64,000 nt of DNA from the NCBI RefSeq assembly GCF_024539675.1, contig NZ_JAHHIT010000002.1, positions 62,001 through 126,000 on the forward strand. Reading direction: 5' to 3'. Made by a program: the position numbers and the translations under genes. Source of the stretch: Streptomyces hilarionis (lineage in GTDB: Bacteria > Actinomycetota > Actinomycetes > Streptomycetales > Streptomycetaceae). The number at the start of each line of letters is the position of its first letter. Positions within the stretch are counted from its first letter, which is position 1. The notes beneath the pieces were generated by a model that was not told where the DNA came from, did no database searches, and saw nothing but the letters and a program-made list of their open reading frames with translations. Below, in pieces: positions 15,715 to 25,300 of the stretch.

Positions 15715-16860
15715 ATGGACGAGGCCCTGCTGCGCAGCCTCATGCCGAGCGTGCTCACCGTCCTCGTCCGCCGCGGAGCCGACTTCGCGGCGGCCGAGGA
15801 CGCCGTGCAGGACGCGCTCCTCGAGGCGCTGCGCGTGTGGCCGGACGACCCTCCGCGCGACCCCAAGGGCTGGCTGGTCACCGTGGCCTGGCGCCGGTTC
15901 CTCGACGCGAGACGCGCGGACACCGCCCGCCGCCGGCGTGAGGACCGCGTCGACGAGGAGCCGGTCCCCGGCCCCCCGCCCGCCGCGGACGACACGCTCC
16001 AGCTCTACTTCCTGTGCGCCCACCCCTCGCTCACGCCGTCGTCCGCCGTCGCGCTCACCCTGCGCGCCGTCGGCGGGCTCACCACCCGTCAGATCGCCCA
16101 GGCCTACCTGGTGCCGGAGGCGACCATGGCGCAGCGCATCAGCCGGGCCAAGCGCACCGTCTCCGACGTGCGGTTCGACCAGCCCGGCGACGTCGCCACC
16201 GTGCTGCGCGTCCTGTACCTGGTGTTCAACGAGGGCTACTCCGGCGACGTGGACCTCGCCGCCGAGGCCATCCGGCTCACCCGGCAGCTCGCGGCCGCCG
16301 TCGACCATCCCGAGGCGGCGGGGCTGCTCGCCCTCATGCTGCTCCACCACGCCCGGCGCCCCGCCCGGACCGCGCCGGACGGCAGCCTGGTGCCGCTCGC
16401 CGAACAGGACCGCGGCCGGTGGGACACCGCGGCGATCGCGCAGGGCGTGGCGATCCTCCAGAGAGCGCTGGCCCGCGACCGGCTGGGCGAGTTCCAGGCC
16501 CAGGCCGCCGTCGCCGCGCTGCACGCCGACGCGCCCAGCGCCGAGGAGACCGACTGGGTGCAGATCGTCGAGTGGTACGACGAGCTCGTGGCCCTGACCG
16601 ACAACCCGGTCGTCCGGCTGAACCGGGCGGTCGCCGTGGGGGAGGCCGACGGACCCCGTGCGGGTCTGGCCGCGCTCGCGGCGCTGGACGCCTCGCTGCC
16701 CCGCCACACCGCCGTCGCGGCCTACCTCCACGAGCGCGACGGCGACCCGGTGACGGCGGCGCGACTGTACGCCGAGGCGGCCCACCAGGCGCGCGACCTG
16801 GCCGAGCGCGACCACCTGACCCGCCAGGCCGCCCGCCTCAACGCCCGCCGCCGCGGCTGA
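15715..16860 (+). CDS. ECF42-group RNA polymerase sigma factor
   Basis: A 381-residue extracytoplasmic-function sigma factor with region 2 (about residues 15-75, VQDALLEALRVWP then WLVTVAWRRFLDARRAD) and region 4 (about 105-155, LTLRAVGGLTTRQIAQAYLVPEATMAQRISRAKR), followed by a long helical, TPR-like C-terminal extension of over 200 residues that defines the ECF42 group and is needed for its activity. There is no anti-sigma gene, as expected for this group. I start at the ATG at 15715 with GGAG 11 bases before; a GTG at 15703 overlapping the upstream stop (GTGA) is an equal alternative adding four residues. Confidence 0.92.
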   Translation: MDEALLRSLMPSVLTVLVRRGADFAAAEDAVQDALLEALRVWPDDPPRDPKGWLVTVAWRRFLDARRADTARRRREDRVDEEPVPGPPPAADDTLQLYFLCAHPSLTPSSAVALTLRAVGGLTTRQIAQAYLVPEATMAQRISRAKRTVSDVRFDQPGDVATVLRVLYLVFNEGYSGDVDLAAEAIRLTRQLAAAVDHPEAAGLLALMLLHHARRPARTAPDGSLVPLAEQDRGRWDTAAIAQGVAILQRALARDRLGEFQAQAAVAALHADAPSAEETDWVQIVEWYDELVALTDNPVVRLNRAVAVGEADGPRAGLAALAALDASLPRHTAVAAYLHERDGDPVTAARLYAEAAHQARDLAERDHLTRQAARLNARRRG

Positions 16861-16886
16861 CGGGTCGCGCGCGGCCCGTCAGCCGC
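16853..16886. terminator. Bidirectional terminator overlapping the sigma-gene stop
   Basis: Perfect 12-bp stem (16853-16864 with 16875-16886) and 10-base loop between two convergent genes; the left arm includes the sigma factor's stop codon. Confidence 0.8.
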
Positions 16887-16920
16887 CGTCGGGGCGCCCA
16901 CCGCCCCGGGAGCCGCGCCG

Positions 16921-17559
16921 TCAGTCCTGGGCGGCGGCCTTGGCGAAGCCGACCAGGGCCTCGAAGTCGATCGCCCCCGGGTCCCCGTGGTCGTTCTCGG
17001 GCACGTGCATATGGCCGCACACGCCCTTGAACCCGTTCCACCGCGCGTTGCTCATCCGCTGCCCGCCCCCGTTGCCCGCGGACTTCGGGTACGCGGGCCA
17101 CAGCGCCGGTCCGCGCAGCGGCACGTCGTGGTGGATGTGCATCCAGGCCAGGTACTGGGCGACGGCGCGCAGCGCCCACTCCGGGGCCTTGGGCCAGTAG
17201 ACGTGGGCCTGGCCGTGGGTGTTCCACTTGGTGTGCAGCGCGGGGTCGCAGGTGCCGACGAGCTCCACCTGGCAGACGTTGAGCGTGTTCGTCTCGACGC
17301 CCCCGCGCCGGTTGGCCAGCGCGCGCGAGGACACGTCGATCTCGAAGTGCTGGTACCACTTGAGCCGCTTGGCGGCGAGGTCGGGCACCGCCGTCAGGTT
17401 GGGCGCGACCGAGCCGCCCTGGTAGTCGGGCAGCGAGCGGCCCTCCGTGGTGTGCAGGACGACGACGTTGACCTCCATGCGGTCACCGCCGAAGTCGTCC
17501 TGGTACCAGTGCTCGCGGTTGGCGCCGGGATAGTACTGGGGTCCGGTCTTGATGCTCAT
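16921..17559 (-). CDS. N-acetylmuramoyl-L-alanine amidase-like protein
   Basis: A 212-residue protein resembling the zinc amidase/peptidoglycan-recognition fold of phage-type endolysins: VVVLHTTEGRSLPDY holds the first metal-ligand histidine and VCGHMHVPENDHGDPGAIDF a late histidine and the expected active-site region, with QVELVGTCD between. It begins MSIKTGPQYYPG and has no signal peptide, which is unusual for an enzyme acting on the wall; export could be by a holin or lysis. No phage genes surround it. I use the ATG at 17559, where the homologous domain starts. Confidence 0.75.
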   Translation of the reverse strand: MSIKTGPQYYPGANREHWYQDDFGGDRMEVNVVVLHTTEGRSLPDYQGGSVAPNLTAVPDLAAKRLKWYQHFEIDVSSRALANRRGGVETNTLNVCQVELVGTCDPALHTKWNTHGQAHVYWPKAPEWALRAVAQYLAWMHIHHDVPLRGPALWPAYPKSAGNGGGQRMSNARWNGFKGVCGHMHVPENDHGDPGAIDFEALVGFAKAAAQD

Positions 17560-17591
17560 GGTTCGCGACTGTGACACAGGACACACCAAGA

Positions 17592-17616
17592 GGCCGGAAG
17601 CTCTTCGCTTCCGGCC
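17592..17616. terminator. Terminator between amidase and yceI-type genes
   Basis: 9-bp perfect stem (GGCCGGAAG at 17592-17600, CTTCCGGCC at 17608-17616) with a 7-base loop, after the minus-strand YceI gene. Confidence 0.65.
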
Positions 17617-17652
17617 CCTTTCTGCCGGTATTAGCCGTATTCGGCCCCACGC

Positions 17653-18270
17653 TTACGCGTTCTTGATCGCCGAGATGTCGAAGTTCAGCTTGATCTTGTC
17701 GGAGACCAGGACGCCGCCCGTCTCCAGCGCCGCGTTCCAGGTCAGACCCCAGTCGGAGCGCAGGATCTCGGCCTTGCCCTCGAAGCCCACGCGCTCGTTG
17801 CCGAACGGGTCCTTGGCGGAGCCGTTGAACTCCAGGTCGATGGTGAGCGGCTTGGTCACGCCGAGGATGCTCAGCTCGCCGGAGACGCGGTAGTCGTCGC
17901 CGCCCAGGGCCTCGGCGGACGTGGAGCGGAACGTCATCGCCGGGAACTCGTCGGTCCGGAAGAAGTCCGCGCTCTTGAGGTGGCCGTCGCGGTCGGCCGA
18001 CCCGGTGTCGATGCTGTCCATCGTGACGTCGATGGTGGCGGTCGACCGGGACGGGTCGGCGCCGTCCAGCTGCAACGCGCCGGTGAAGTCGGTGAACTTG
18101 CCCTTGACGTTGGTGACCATGGCGTGGCGAGCGGTGAAGCCGATCGTCGAGTGCGCCGGGTCGATCGTGTACGCGCCGGTCAGGGCGGCGAGCTCGGGGT
18201 TCACCGTGGCGGCGGTGGTCGCGGTCGCGGTGGCGGTCTCGTCGGTGTTCTTGCGGCCGAAGATGCCCAT
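17653..18270 (-). CDS. YceI family protein
   Basis: A 205-residue YceI-type lipocalin-like protein thought to bind polyisoprenoids or similar amphiphiles. Hallmarks are AYTIDPAHSTIGFTARHAMVT at about residue 33, TGSADRDGHLKSADFFRTDEFP in the middle and the FGNERVGFEGKAEILRSDWGL strand. There is no signal peptide, in contrast to E. coli YceI; a Thr/Ala-rich stretch precedes the domain. A strong AAGGAG site sets the ATG at 18270. Repeated TTCAAC/GTTGAA elements upstream suggest repression by a MarR-type protein. Confidence 0.93.
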   Translation of the reverse strand: MGIFGRKNTDETATATATTAATVNPELAALTGAYTIDPAHSTIGFTARHAMVTNVKGKFTDFTGALQLDGADPSRSTATIDVTMDSIDTGSADRDGHLKSADFFRTDEFPAMTFRSTSAEALGGDDYRVSGELSILGVTKPLTIDLEFNGSAKDPFGNERVGFEGKAEILRSDWGLTWNAALETGGVLVSDKIKLNFDISAIKNA

Positions 18271-18305
18271 GACGTGCTCCTTGGGGACGGAGGAGGTCGA
18301 AGATG

Positions 18306-18367
18306 TTTAACCTTCAACGAGCTGATGGGTACGACAGTAGTCCCATTCCGTTCAACTTTCAACTTAA
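18306..18367. promoter_or_regulatory. Repeated TTCAAC elements upstream of the YceI gene
   Basis: TTTAACCTTCAAC (18306-18318) and GTTCAACTTTCAACTTAA (18350-18367) are AT-rich islands with shared half-sites, within 100 bases upstream of the YceI start. They look like binding sites of a MarR-family repressor. The rest of the gap to accB (18368-18657) shows no clear gene or hairpin. Confidence 0.45.
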
Positions 18368-18657
18368 TCGGGGAAGGGATTTTCCGGGCGACTCCCGCAC
18401 CCCCCGTCGCGACCGCCGGGCGCGGGGCGGCCGCCGTCCGGCGCTGCCGGTTCACCCCGTGGAGGGCAGGCGCGGGGCGAAATATGAGCCGGGTCTCCCC
18501 TGCCCAGTTTGTGCGACACCTACAACCCCCGGGCCCTCTGAGCAGTCGGAACGGCTGCGTGCCGACCCGGTTCTGTTCGGTGGTACCAGGAAAACGCTCC
18601 GAGGACTGTACGGAGTCGACGTCACTCTTTCCTTGGCGGGCTTCGTAAGGTCGCTAC

Positions 18658-20262
18658 ATGACCGTTTTGGAAGAGACGACCGGCGAGCCCACCTCGGAGT
18701 CCTCGGAGCCCACGGACGCGCGTGGGCGCGTGGCGGAGCTGCACGGTATCCGGGCGCAGGCGCTGGCCGGTCCGAGCGAGAAGGCGACCCTGGCGCAGCA
18801 TGCCAAGGGCAAGCTGACCGCTCGGGAGCGGATCGAGCTGCTGGTGGACCCGGGCTCCTTCCAGGAGGTCGAGCAGTTGCGGCGGCACCGGGCGAGCGGG
18901 TTCGGGCTGGAGGCCAAGAAGCCGTACACGGACGGGGTCGTCACGGGGTGGGGGACGGTGGAGGGCCGTACGGTCTTCGTCTACGCCCATGACTTCCGCA
19001 TCTTCGGCGGTGCGCTGGGCGAGGCCCACGCGACGAAGATCCACAAGATCATGGACATGGCCATCGCGGCGGGGGCGCCGCTGGTCTCGCTCAACGACGG
19101 TGCGGGGGCGCGTATTCAGGAGGGCGTCTCGGCGCTCGCCGGTTACGGCGGCATCTTCCAGCGCAACACCCGGGCGTCCGGGGTGATCCCGCAGATCTCG
19201 GTGATGCTGGGCCCGTGTGCGGGCGGCGCGGCCTACAGCCCCGCCCTGACCGACTTCGTGTTCATGGTCCGCGAGACCTCGCAGATGTTCATCACCGGGC
19301 CCGACGTCGTCAAGGCCGTCACCGGCGAGGAGATCACCCAGAACGGCCTGGGCGGCGCGGACGTGCACGCCGAGACCTCCGGCGTGTGCCACTTCGCCTA
19401 CGACGACGAGGAGACCTGCATCGCCGAGGTCCGCTACCTGCTGTCCCTCCTCCCGCAGAACAACCGGGAGAACCCGCCGCGCGTCGAGTCCTCCGACCCG
19501 GCCGAGCGGCGTGGCGACGTCCTGCTGGACCTGGTCCCCGCGGACGGCAACCGGCCCTACGACATGACCCGGGTCATCGAGGAGATCGTCGACGACGGCG
19601 AGTACCTCGAGGTCCACGAGCGCTGGGCCCGCAACATCATCTGCGCCCTCGCCCGCGTCGGCGGCCAGGTCGTCGGCATCGTGGCCAACCAGCCCCAGAC
19701 CCTCGCCGGCGTCCTGGACATCGAGGCCAGCGAGAAGGCCGCCCGTTTCGTGCAAATGTGCGACGCCTTCAACATCCCGATCATCACTCTTCTGGACGTG
19801 CCCGGCTTCCTGCCCGGCGTCGACCAGGAGCACGGTGGAATCATCCGCCACGGCGCGAAGCTGCTGTACGCCTACTGCAACGCGACCGTGCCCCGGATCT
19901 CGCTGATCCTGCGCAAGGCCTACGGAGGTGCCTACATCGTCATGGACAGCCAGTCCATCGGGGCCGACCTCACCTACGCCTGGCCGACGAACGAGATCGC
20001 CGTCATGGGCGCCGAGGGCGCCGCGAACGTCATCTTCCGCCGTCAGATCGCCGAGGCAGAAGACCCCGAGGCCATGCGGGCCCGCATGGTCAAGGAGTAC
20101 AAGTCCGAGCTGATGCACCCGTACTACGCGGCCGAGCGCGGCCTGGTCGACGACGTCATCGACCCCGCCGAGACCCGCGAGGTCCTCATCAGGTCCCTGG
20201 CCATGCTCCAGTCCAAGCACGCGGACCTGCCCTCGCGCAAGCACGGCAACCCCCCGCAGTAA
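18658..20262 (+). CDS. accB: Acyl-CoA carboxylase beta (carboxyltransferase) subunit
   Basis: A 534-residue biotin-dependent carboxyltransferase of the propionyl/acetyl-CoA carboxylase beta family, which transfers CO2 from biotin to propionyl- or acetyl-CoA and supplies methylmalonyl- or malonyl-CoA for fatty acid and polyketide synthesis. Two crotonase-like halves are visible: N-terminal (HRASGFGLEAKKPYTDGVVTGWG, LNDGAGARIQEGVSALAGYGGIF) and C-terminal (LDVPGFLPGVDQEHGGIIRHGAKLLYAY, KAYGGAYIVMDS). The small accE gene directly downstream is the known epsilon partner. The alpha (biotin carboxylase) subunit is not in the window. Confidence 0.95.
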   Translation: MTVLEETTGEPTSESSEPTDARGRVAELHGIRAQALAGPSEKATLAQHAKGKLTARERIELLVDPGSFQEVEQLRRHRASGFGLEAKKPYTDGVVTGWGTVEGRTVFVYAHDFRIFGGALGEAHATKIHKIMDMAIAAGAPLVSLNDGAGARIQEGVSALAGYGGIFQRNTRASGVIPQISVMLGPCAGGAAYSPALTDFVFMVRETSQMFITGPDVVKAVTGEEITQNGLGGADVHAETSGVCHFAYDDEETCIAEVRYLLSLLPQNNRENPPRVESSDPAERRGDVLLDLVPADGNRPYDMTRVIEEIVDDGEYLEVHERWARNIICALARVGGQVVGIVANQPQTLAGVLDIEASEKAARFVQMCDAFNIPIITLLDVPGFLPGVDQEHGGIIRHGAKLLYAYCNATVPRISLILRKAYGGAYIVMDSQSIGADLTYAWPTNEIAVMGAEGAANVIFRRQIAEAEDPEAMRARMVKEYKSELMHPYYAAERGLVDDVIDPAETREVLIRSLAMLQSKHADLPSRKHGNPPQ

Positions 20263-20329
20263 CCCGACGGACCCCACGGGTAACCCGGCGGATCCCCTGC
20301 GGAAACCTCATCCACGGAGACTGACACCC

Positions 20330-20521
20330 ATGAACGCTCCCGACATCCGCGTCGAGAAGGGCCATGCCGAGCCCGAGGAAGTCGCCGCCATCACGGCGAT
20401 CCTCCTGGCCCGGGCGGCCGCCCGTCCCTCCGAGACCACCGCGCACCGCTCCCGTCCCCGGGCCGGCTGGCGCCGCCTGGAACGCGAGGGCGGCTTCCGC
20501 GCCCCGCACAGCTGGCGCTGA
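20330..20521 (+). CDS. accE: Acyl-CoA carboxylase epsilon subunit
   Basis: A 63-residue protein matching the actinobacterial epsilon subunit that stabilises and stimulates the carboxylase complex. The conserved core is the helix HAEPEEVAAITAILLARAAA and the C-terminal RAGWRRLEREGGFRAPHSW. It starts 67 bases after accB with a GGAGACTG ribosome site. The following hairpin ends the transcript. Confidence 0.92.
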   Translation: MNAPDIRVEKGHAEPEEVAAITAILLARAAARPSETTAHRSRPRAGWRRLEREGGFRAPHSWR

Positions 20522-20533
20522 CCCCAGGTGTCA

Positions 20534-20566
20534 AGAAGGGCCCCTCTCCCGGAGAGGGGCCCTTCT
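20534..20566. terminator. Terminator after accE
   Basis: Perfect 16-bp inverted repeat (20534-20549 with 20551-20566) with only a single central base, so the apical pairs must open. It lies 12 bases after accE and also ends the convergent conservon. Confidence 0.85.
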
Positions 20567-20660
20567 GCATGCTCTGCGTGCGCTGCCGGCCGCCACGCCC
20601 CGAATGCGGACTGCCCCGGACGGCCGATGCCGTCCGGGGCAGCCGGGGCCGCGTGACCTT

Positions 20661-21242
20661 CTACCGCAGGCGCGCCATGAGCGCGTGCTCCACGAGCGTG
20701 ATCAGAGCCGACTTCGCGTCCGCACGGTGGCGCGCGTCCGTCGTGATGATCGGGGTGTCCGGGCCGATCTGGAGCGCCTCGCGCACCTCGTCCGGGTTGT
20801 ACGGCTGGTTGCCGTCGAAACCGTTCAACGCGATGACGAAGGGGAGGCCGCTGTTCTCGAAGTAGTCGACCGCGGGGAAGCAGTCGGCGAGACGGCGGGT
20901 GTCGACGAGCACGATCGCGCCGATGGCGCCGCGCACCAGGTCGTCCCACATGAACCAGAAACGGTCCTGGCCGGGCGTGCCGAAGAGGTAGAGGATCAGG
21001 TCCTGATCCAGGGTGATGCGGCCGAAGTCCATCGCGACCGTGGTGGTCGTCTTGTCCCCGGTGTGGGTGAGGTCGTCGATGCCCGCCGACGCGGACGTCA
21101 TGACGGCCTCGGTGCGCAGCGGATTGATCTCCGAAACAGCCCCGACGAACGTGGTCTTGCCCACGCCGAAGCCGCCCGCCACCACGATCTTCGCGGAAGT
21201 GGTGGAGCGGGAGGGACCCCCGCTAGAGCTTGCGAAGTCCAC
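20661..21242 (-). CDS. cvnD: Conservon small Ras-like GTPase (CvnD), copy in left conservon
   Basis: A 193-residue small GTPase of the conservon/MglA-like type. It has the P-loop VVAGGFGVGKTTFVGA, the switch-II motif LYLFGTPGQDRFWFMWDD, and a G4 motif LNGFDGNQ in place of NKxD. The GTG start overlaps the end of cvnC by 20 bases, indicating translational coupling. In Streptomyces conservons CvnA-D assemble at the membrane in a manner likened to G-protein coupled systems. The paralogue at 26124-26699 is nearly identical over most of its length. Confidence 0.93.
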   Translation of the reverse strand: MDFASSSGGPSRSTTSAKIVVAGGFGVGKTTFVGAVSEINPLRTEAVMTSASAGIDDLTHTGDKTTTTVAMDFGRITLDQDLILYLFGTPGQDRFWFMWDDLVRGAIGAIVLVDTRRLADCFPAVDYFENSGLPFVIALNGFDGNQPYNPDEVREALQIGPDTPIITTDARHRADAKSALITLVEHALMARLR

Positions 21243-21810
21243 TGAGCACCCTTTCGAGCAGTGTCACGTCTGGCTGGCCGCCGGCGCTCTCGTCGCCGCC
21301 GGGCTGATGGATGGCGACCAGTCCCGCCTCCGCCAAGTCGGCGACGAGGATCCTGGCCACGCCGAGGGGGATGGTCAGCAGCGCCGAGATCTCGGCGACC
21401 GACTTGATCTCTCGGCAGAGGTTGCAGATCCGCTGATGCTCGGGCAACTGGCCCTGCATCTGGTGCGGCTGCGCGGTGGTGTGCACCAGCGCCTCGATGG
21501 CGAGCTGGTATCGCGGGCGGGTCCGGCCACCGGTCATGGCGTACGGACGCACCAGCGGGTTGTTCGCCGCCCCGGCGGGAGCCGCCTCGGGGGTGCGGCG
21601 ATGCGGCTGCACGGGCTGGATGCGCGGCGCCTGCGGCTGGTCGTACGGGGACGGCCCGGGACCCTGGGGGGCCTGGGGCGAGTACGGCCGCTGCTGGCTG
21701 GGCGCGGAGGGGAAGTTGTAACGGTTCGGGTTCTGGGAACCGTCGCCCTGGCCCTGGGCAGGGCCGTACGACCAGTTACCCGAATTGGAACCGCCTGGGG
21801 GTGTTGCCAC
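21223..21810 (-). CDS. cvnC: Conservon DUF742 protein (CvnC), left conservon
   Basis: A 195-residue DUF742 protein. The C-terminal 115 residues form the conserved winged-helix-like domain (LVRPYAMTGGRTRPRYQLAIEAL, HQRICNLCREIKSVAEISALL, LGVARILVADLAEAGLV, LLERVLSGLRKL). The N-terminal 80 residues are a Pro/Gln/Ser/Tyr-rich disordered tail that the right-hand paralogue lacks. The start is a GTG after GGAGGAGAGA. It contains a CxxC-like pair (ICNLC). Confidence 0.92.
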   Translation of the reverse strand: MATPPGGSNSGNWSYGPAQGQGDGSQNPNRYNFPSAPSQQRPYSPQAPQGPGPSPYDQPQAPRIQPVQPHRRTPEAAPAGAANNPLVRPYAMTGGRTRPRYQLAIEALVHTTAQPHQMQGQLPEHQRICNLCREIKSVAEISALLTIPLGVARILVADLAEAGLVAIHQPGGDESAGGQPDVTLLERVLSGLRKL

Positions 21811-21906
21811 TCTCTCTCCTCCTCCGACTGTGCCTGGCGCCCATCACGTGGAAGCCGCGTCCCGAAACCCTACGGCCTCGGGACGCCAAAACGCACCGTC
21901 CCGCTG

Positions 21907-22329
21907 TTAGTTGAGAAGGCTCCCTTGGAGCTCCGCACGAAGGTCGGGCGTCAGGACCGAGCCGGCCCGGTCCACCAGAAGGGCCATCTCGTACCCAATG
22001 AGGCCGATGTCCGCCTCCGGGTGTGCGAGCACCGCGAGCGAGGAACCGTCGGATACGGACATGATGAAGAGGAATCCCCGCTCCATCTCCACAACCGTCT
22101 GGTTCACGCTGCCTCCCTCGAAGATCCGGGAAGCGCCTGCCGTCAGGGACGTCAGGCCGGAGGCGACGGCCGCGAGCTGGTCGGCACGGTCACGGGGAAA
22201 GCCTTCGGACATCGCCAGAAGGAGTCCGTCGGCGGAGACCACCACCGTGTGGGACACCCCCGGGGTGTTGTCCACGAAGTTGGTGATCAACCAGTTCAGG
22301 TTCTGTGCCGCCTGGCTCATCGGGCTCAC
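21907..22329 (-). CDS. cvnB: Conservon roadblock/LC7 protein (CvnB), left conservon
   Basis: A 140-residue roadblock/LC7 protein, the family that acts as a GAP or scaffold for MglA-type GTPases. The conserved opening MSQAAQNLNWLITNFVDNTPG and the strand VVVSADGLLLAMSEGFPRDRADQLAAV identify it. I place the start at a GTG (GTG-AGC-CCG-ATG) one base after the cvnA stop, with AGGAG 7 bases before; the paralogue has an equivalent TTG at the same place, which supports this choice over the inner ATG. Confidence 0.93.
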   Translation of the reverse strand: MSPMSQAAQNLNWLITNFVDNTPGVSHTVVVSADGLLLAMSEGFPRDRADQLAAVASGLTSLTAGASRIFEGGSVNQTVVEMERGFLFIMSVSDGSSLAVLAHPEADIGLIGYEMALLVDRAGSVLTPDLRAELQGSLLN

Positions 22330-22330
22330 A

Positions 22331-25300
22331 CTAACGCTCCTGGTTGTAGGTGCTGTCAGAACCGAAGCCCTGACCGTTCGTTTCACTGCTGCCTGCGTTG
22401 CGTCCGCGCTGGACGCCCCGACGCAGGTTGCTCAACCTGCCTCGGACGTCCTCCGGGGCGCGGGAGACCTGTGGGCCGCCCTGGGGGGTGTTCTCGGCGG
22501 CGCCCTCGACCAGGTTGGCCTTGGGAACCCGCCGCGGCAGACCGGAAGAGGTGACTCCGCCCGCCTTCGGCCTCTTCAGAGCGGAGGCCTGGTGCCAGCG
22601 CTCGTCGTTGGCCGACCGCCAGACGTCGCTGCCGCCGCCGTTCTCGGAGGAGGTGGCCGGCGCTTCCTGCTGCTTGGCGGGCCGTGTGCCGTTCGCGCCG
22701 CTTGCGGTGGATCCGCGGCGAGGCAGACCGGCTTCGGTCAGCGCGTGGGGGGCCGAGGAGGCCGGTCCCGGACGGTCGAAGCCTACGCGGTTCTGTTCAC
22801 CCGCGTCAGCGGCCTGCACGGATTCCGCTTCCGGAGCGTACTGGTCCGGGTAGCCGTTCTGGTAACCGTTCGTCCCACCGTTCTGCTGCGGCCAGTCGTC
22901 CTGGTAGGACTGCTGCTCCTCGTAGGGCTGGAAGCCCTCGGAGGCGCCGGCGGACGGCGTCGGACGCTCTTCACGGACCGGCTGGGCGGGCTCCGCATAC
23001 GCGGGGTCCGGGTAACCGCCGTTCGACGCGAAGGCGTCGTTCTGCGGCAGGGCGCCGTTGGTGGAGAACGTGTCGTTCTGCGGCAGGCCGCCGTTCTGAC
23101 CGAAGTACTGGTCGTCGTACGCCGGGCGCTGCTGCTCCTCGTACGCCGTCTGCTGGTCGAACGACCCGGGCAGGTCGGCATAGCCGGTGGCATGGGCGTC
23201 GTAGCCGCCCCGGGCGCCGTTCGACGCGGGGTCGTAGCCGTTGTGCCCGGCGTCGTACTCCGACCGCTGGGGGGCGTCGAAGCCCTCGCCGTACGAGGCG
23301 GCCTCGGTCGGCTGCTGCTGCCCGCGCTGTCCGTTCTGCCCCGGCTGCTGCTGCCCGGGCTGACCGGCCTGCTGCTGCTGGGCCTGCTGCTCCTGCTGGG
23401 CCTGCTGTTCGGCAGGCGTCTCCAGCGCCGCACGCCGTTCCTCGCGCAGCAGGGAGCGGCCCACCGGGTCCAGCTCGCGGATGTCGTCGGGGACCTCGTA
23501 GCGGCTGTCGTCGAAGCCGAGCTCCGCGGCGGTGCGCATCGGCAGGCCGGTGTTGAAGTCCTCGCCGCCGAAGTTCTGCTGCTGCTGCTGTTCGGGGATG
23601 ATCTGCGAGACCGTGAAGTCGTCGCGCGACTGCTGCTGTTCGCCGCCGCCGCCGTGGGTGATGGCGTCCGGCAGCATGACCAGCGAGGTCGTGCCGGCCT
23701 GCTCGCCCGAGGGACGCAGCTGGACGCGGATGCCGTGCCGGTCGGACAGCCGGCCGACCACGAACAGGCCCATGCGCTGGGAGATCGCGGCGTCCACGGT
23801 CGGCGGGTTGGCCAGCTTGTGGTTGATGTCCGCGAAGTCCTCGGCGGTCAGGCCGATGCCCTTGTCGTGGATCTCGATCATGACCCGGCCGTCGGGGAGA
23901 CGGGTGGCGGTCACGCGGACCTTGGTCTGCGGGGAGGAGAACGTGGTGGCGTTCTCCAGCAGCTCGGCGAGCAGGTGCACGAGGTCGGTCACGGCGCGGC
24001 CGTGGATCTCGGCCTCCGGGACGCCCGACAGCTCGATGCGCTCGTACTGCTCCACCTCGGAGGAGGCGGCGCGCAGCACGTCGACCAGCGGAACCGGCTG
24101 GTCCCAGCGGCGGCCCGGCTCCTCGCCGGCGAGGACCAGCAGGTTCTCGCCGTTGCGGCGCATACGGGTGGCGAGGTGGTCCAGGCGGAAGAGGTTCTCC
24201 AGCTGGTCCGGGTCCGCCTCGTTGTTCTCCAGGTCGGTGATGAGGGTCAGCTGGCCCTCGATCAGGGACTGGTTGCGGCGCGAGAGGTTGGTGAAGATCG
24301 CGTTGATGTTGCCACGCAGCAGCGCCTGCTCGGCGGCGAGCCGGACGGCCTCGCGGTGGACCTGGTCGAAGGCGCGGGCGACTTCGCCGATCTCGTCCGT
24401 GGTGGTGATCGGGATGGCCTGGACGCGGGTGTCCACGCGCCCGGGGTCGGTGCGCGAGAGCTGGTCGACCAGCATCGGCAGGCGCTGTTCGGCGATGCCG
24501 AAGGCCGCGTTGCGCAGCTGGCGCATCGCGCGGCTCATCTGACGGGCCACGGCGCCGGCGAGGATGAACGCGAGGAGCAGGGCGACGACGACGGCCGCGC
24601 CGGTGATGATCGCGGACGTCTTGGCGTCAGCGGCGATGTCCGAGGCCTCGGTCACGGCCTTGTCGGCCATGTCCGACTCGATCTGCCGGTAGGCGTCGTA
24701 CTTCAGCGTCGTGACCGCCCACCAGTTCTCCTTGCTGATGCCCTTCTCGGCGAGACCGGCGCGCTCGGCGCCCGACTTGGTCTCCATCGTCGAGATCGCG
24801 CCGACCATCGTGGTCGGGTCGGACGGCGGCGGAACGTAGTCCGGGTCCTTCTGCTTCTGCTCGGCGGCCAGCGCGGCGCCGTCGCTCTTGATCTTCGCGG
24901 TGGCGTCCTCGAGCCGCTTGGCGTCCGCCTCGGTGCCGCCGCCGATGTACTCCTCGACGGCGATGCCCTCGAGGTAGGCGTACGAGGAGAGGGAGACCTT
25001 CTGCTTGGCGAAGTCGGTGTCCTGCGGGCCCGGCTTGATCAGCAGGTGCATGCCGATCGAACGCTCCAGGGAGAGCGCGGCCTTGGTCAGCGAGATGGCG
25101 TAGACGGTACGGCCGTAGGAGGTGATGTTTCCGGTGCCCAGGCCGAGCTCGTTGGAGAACTCCATCAGCGGGTGCGCGACCTGGGTGTATCCCTCTTCGG
25201 TCTGCACGCCGGTGAGCTTGGAGCTGTAGGCGGCCGCGCGCAGCGCGGGCAGCTTGGTCTCGGTGACGCGGAACAGCTTGAGCCTGCGCTCCAGGCCGGG

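Noticed and set aside
16921-17559. A prophage remnant around the amidase gene
   Set aside because: No integrase, holin, portal or att repeats nearby; the flanking genes are ordinary chromosomal genes.
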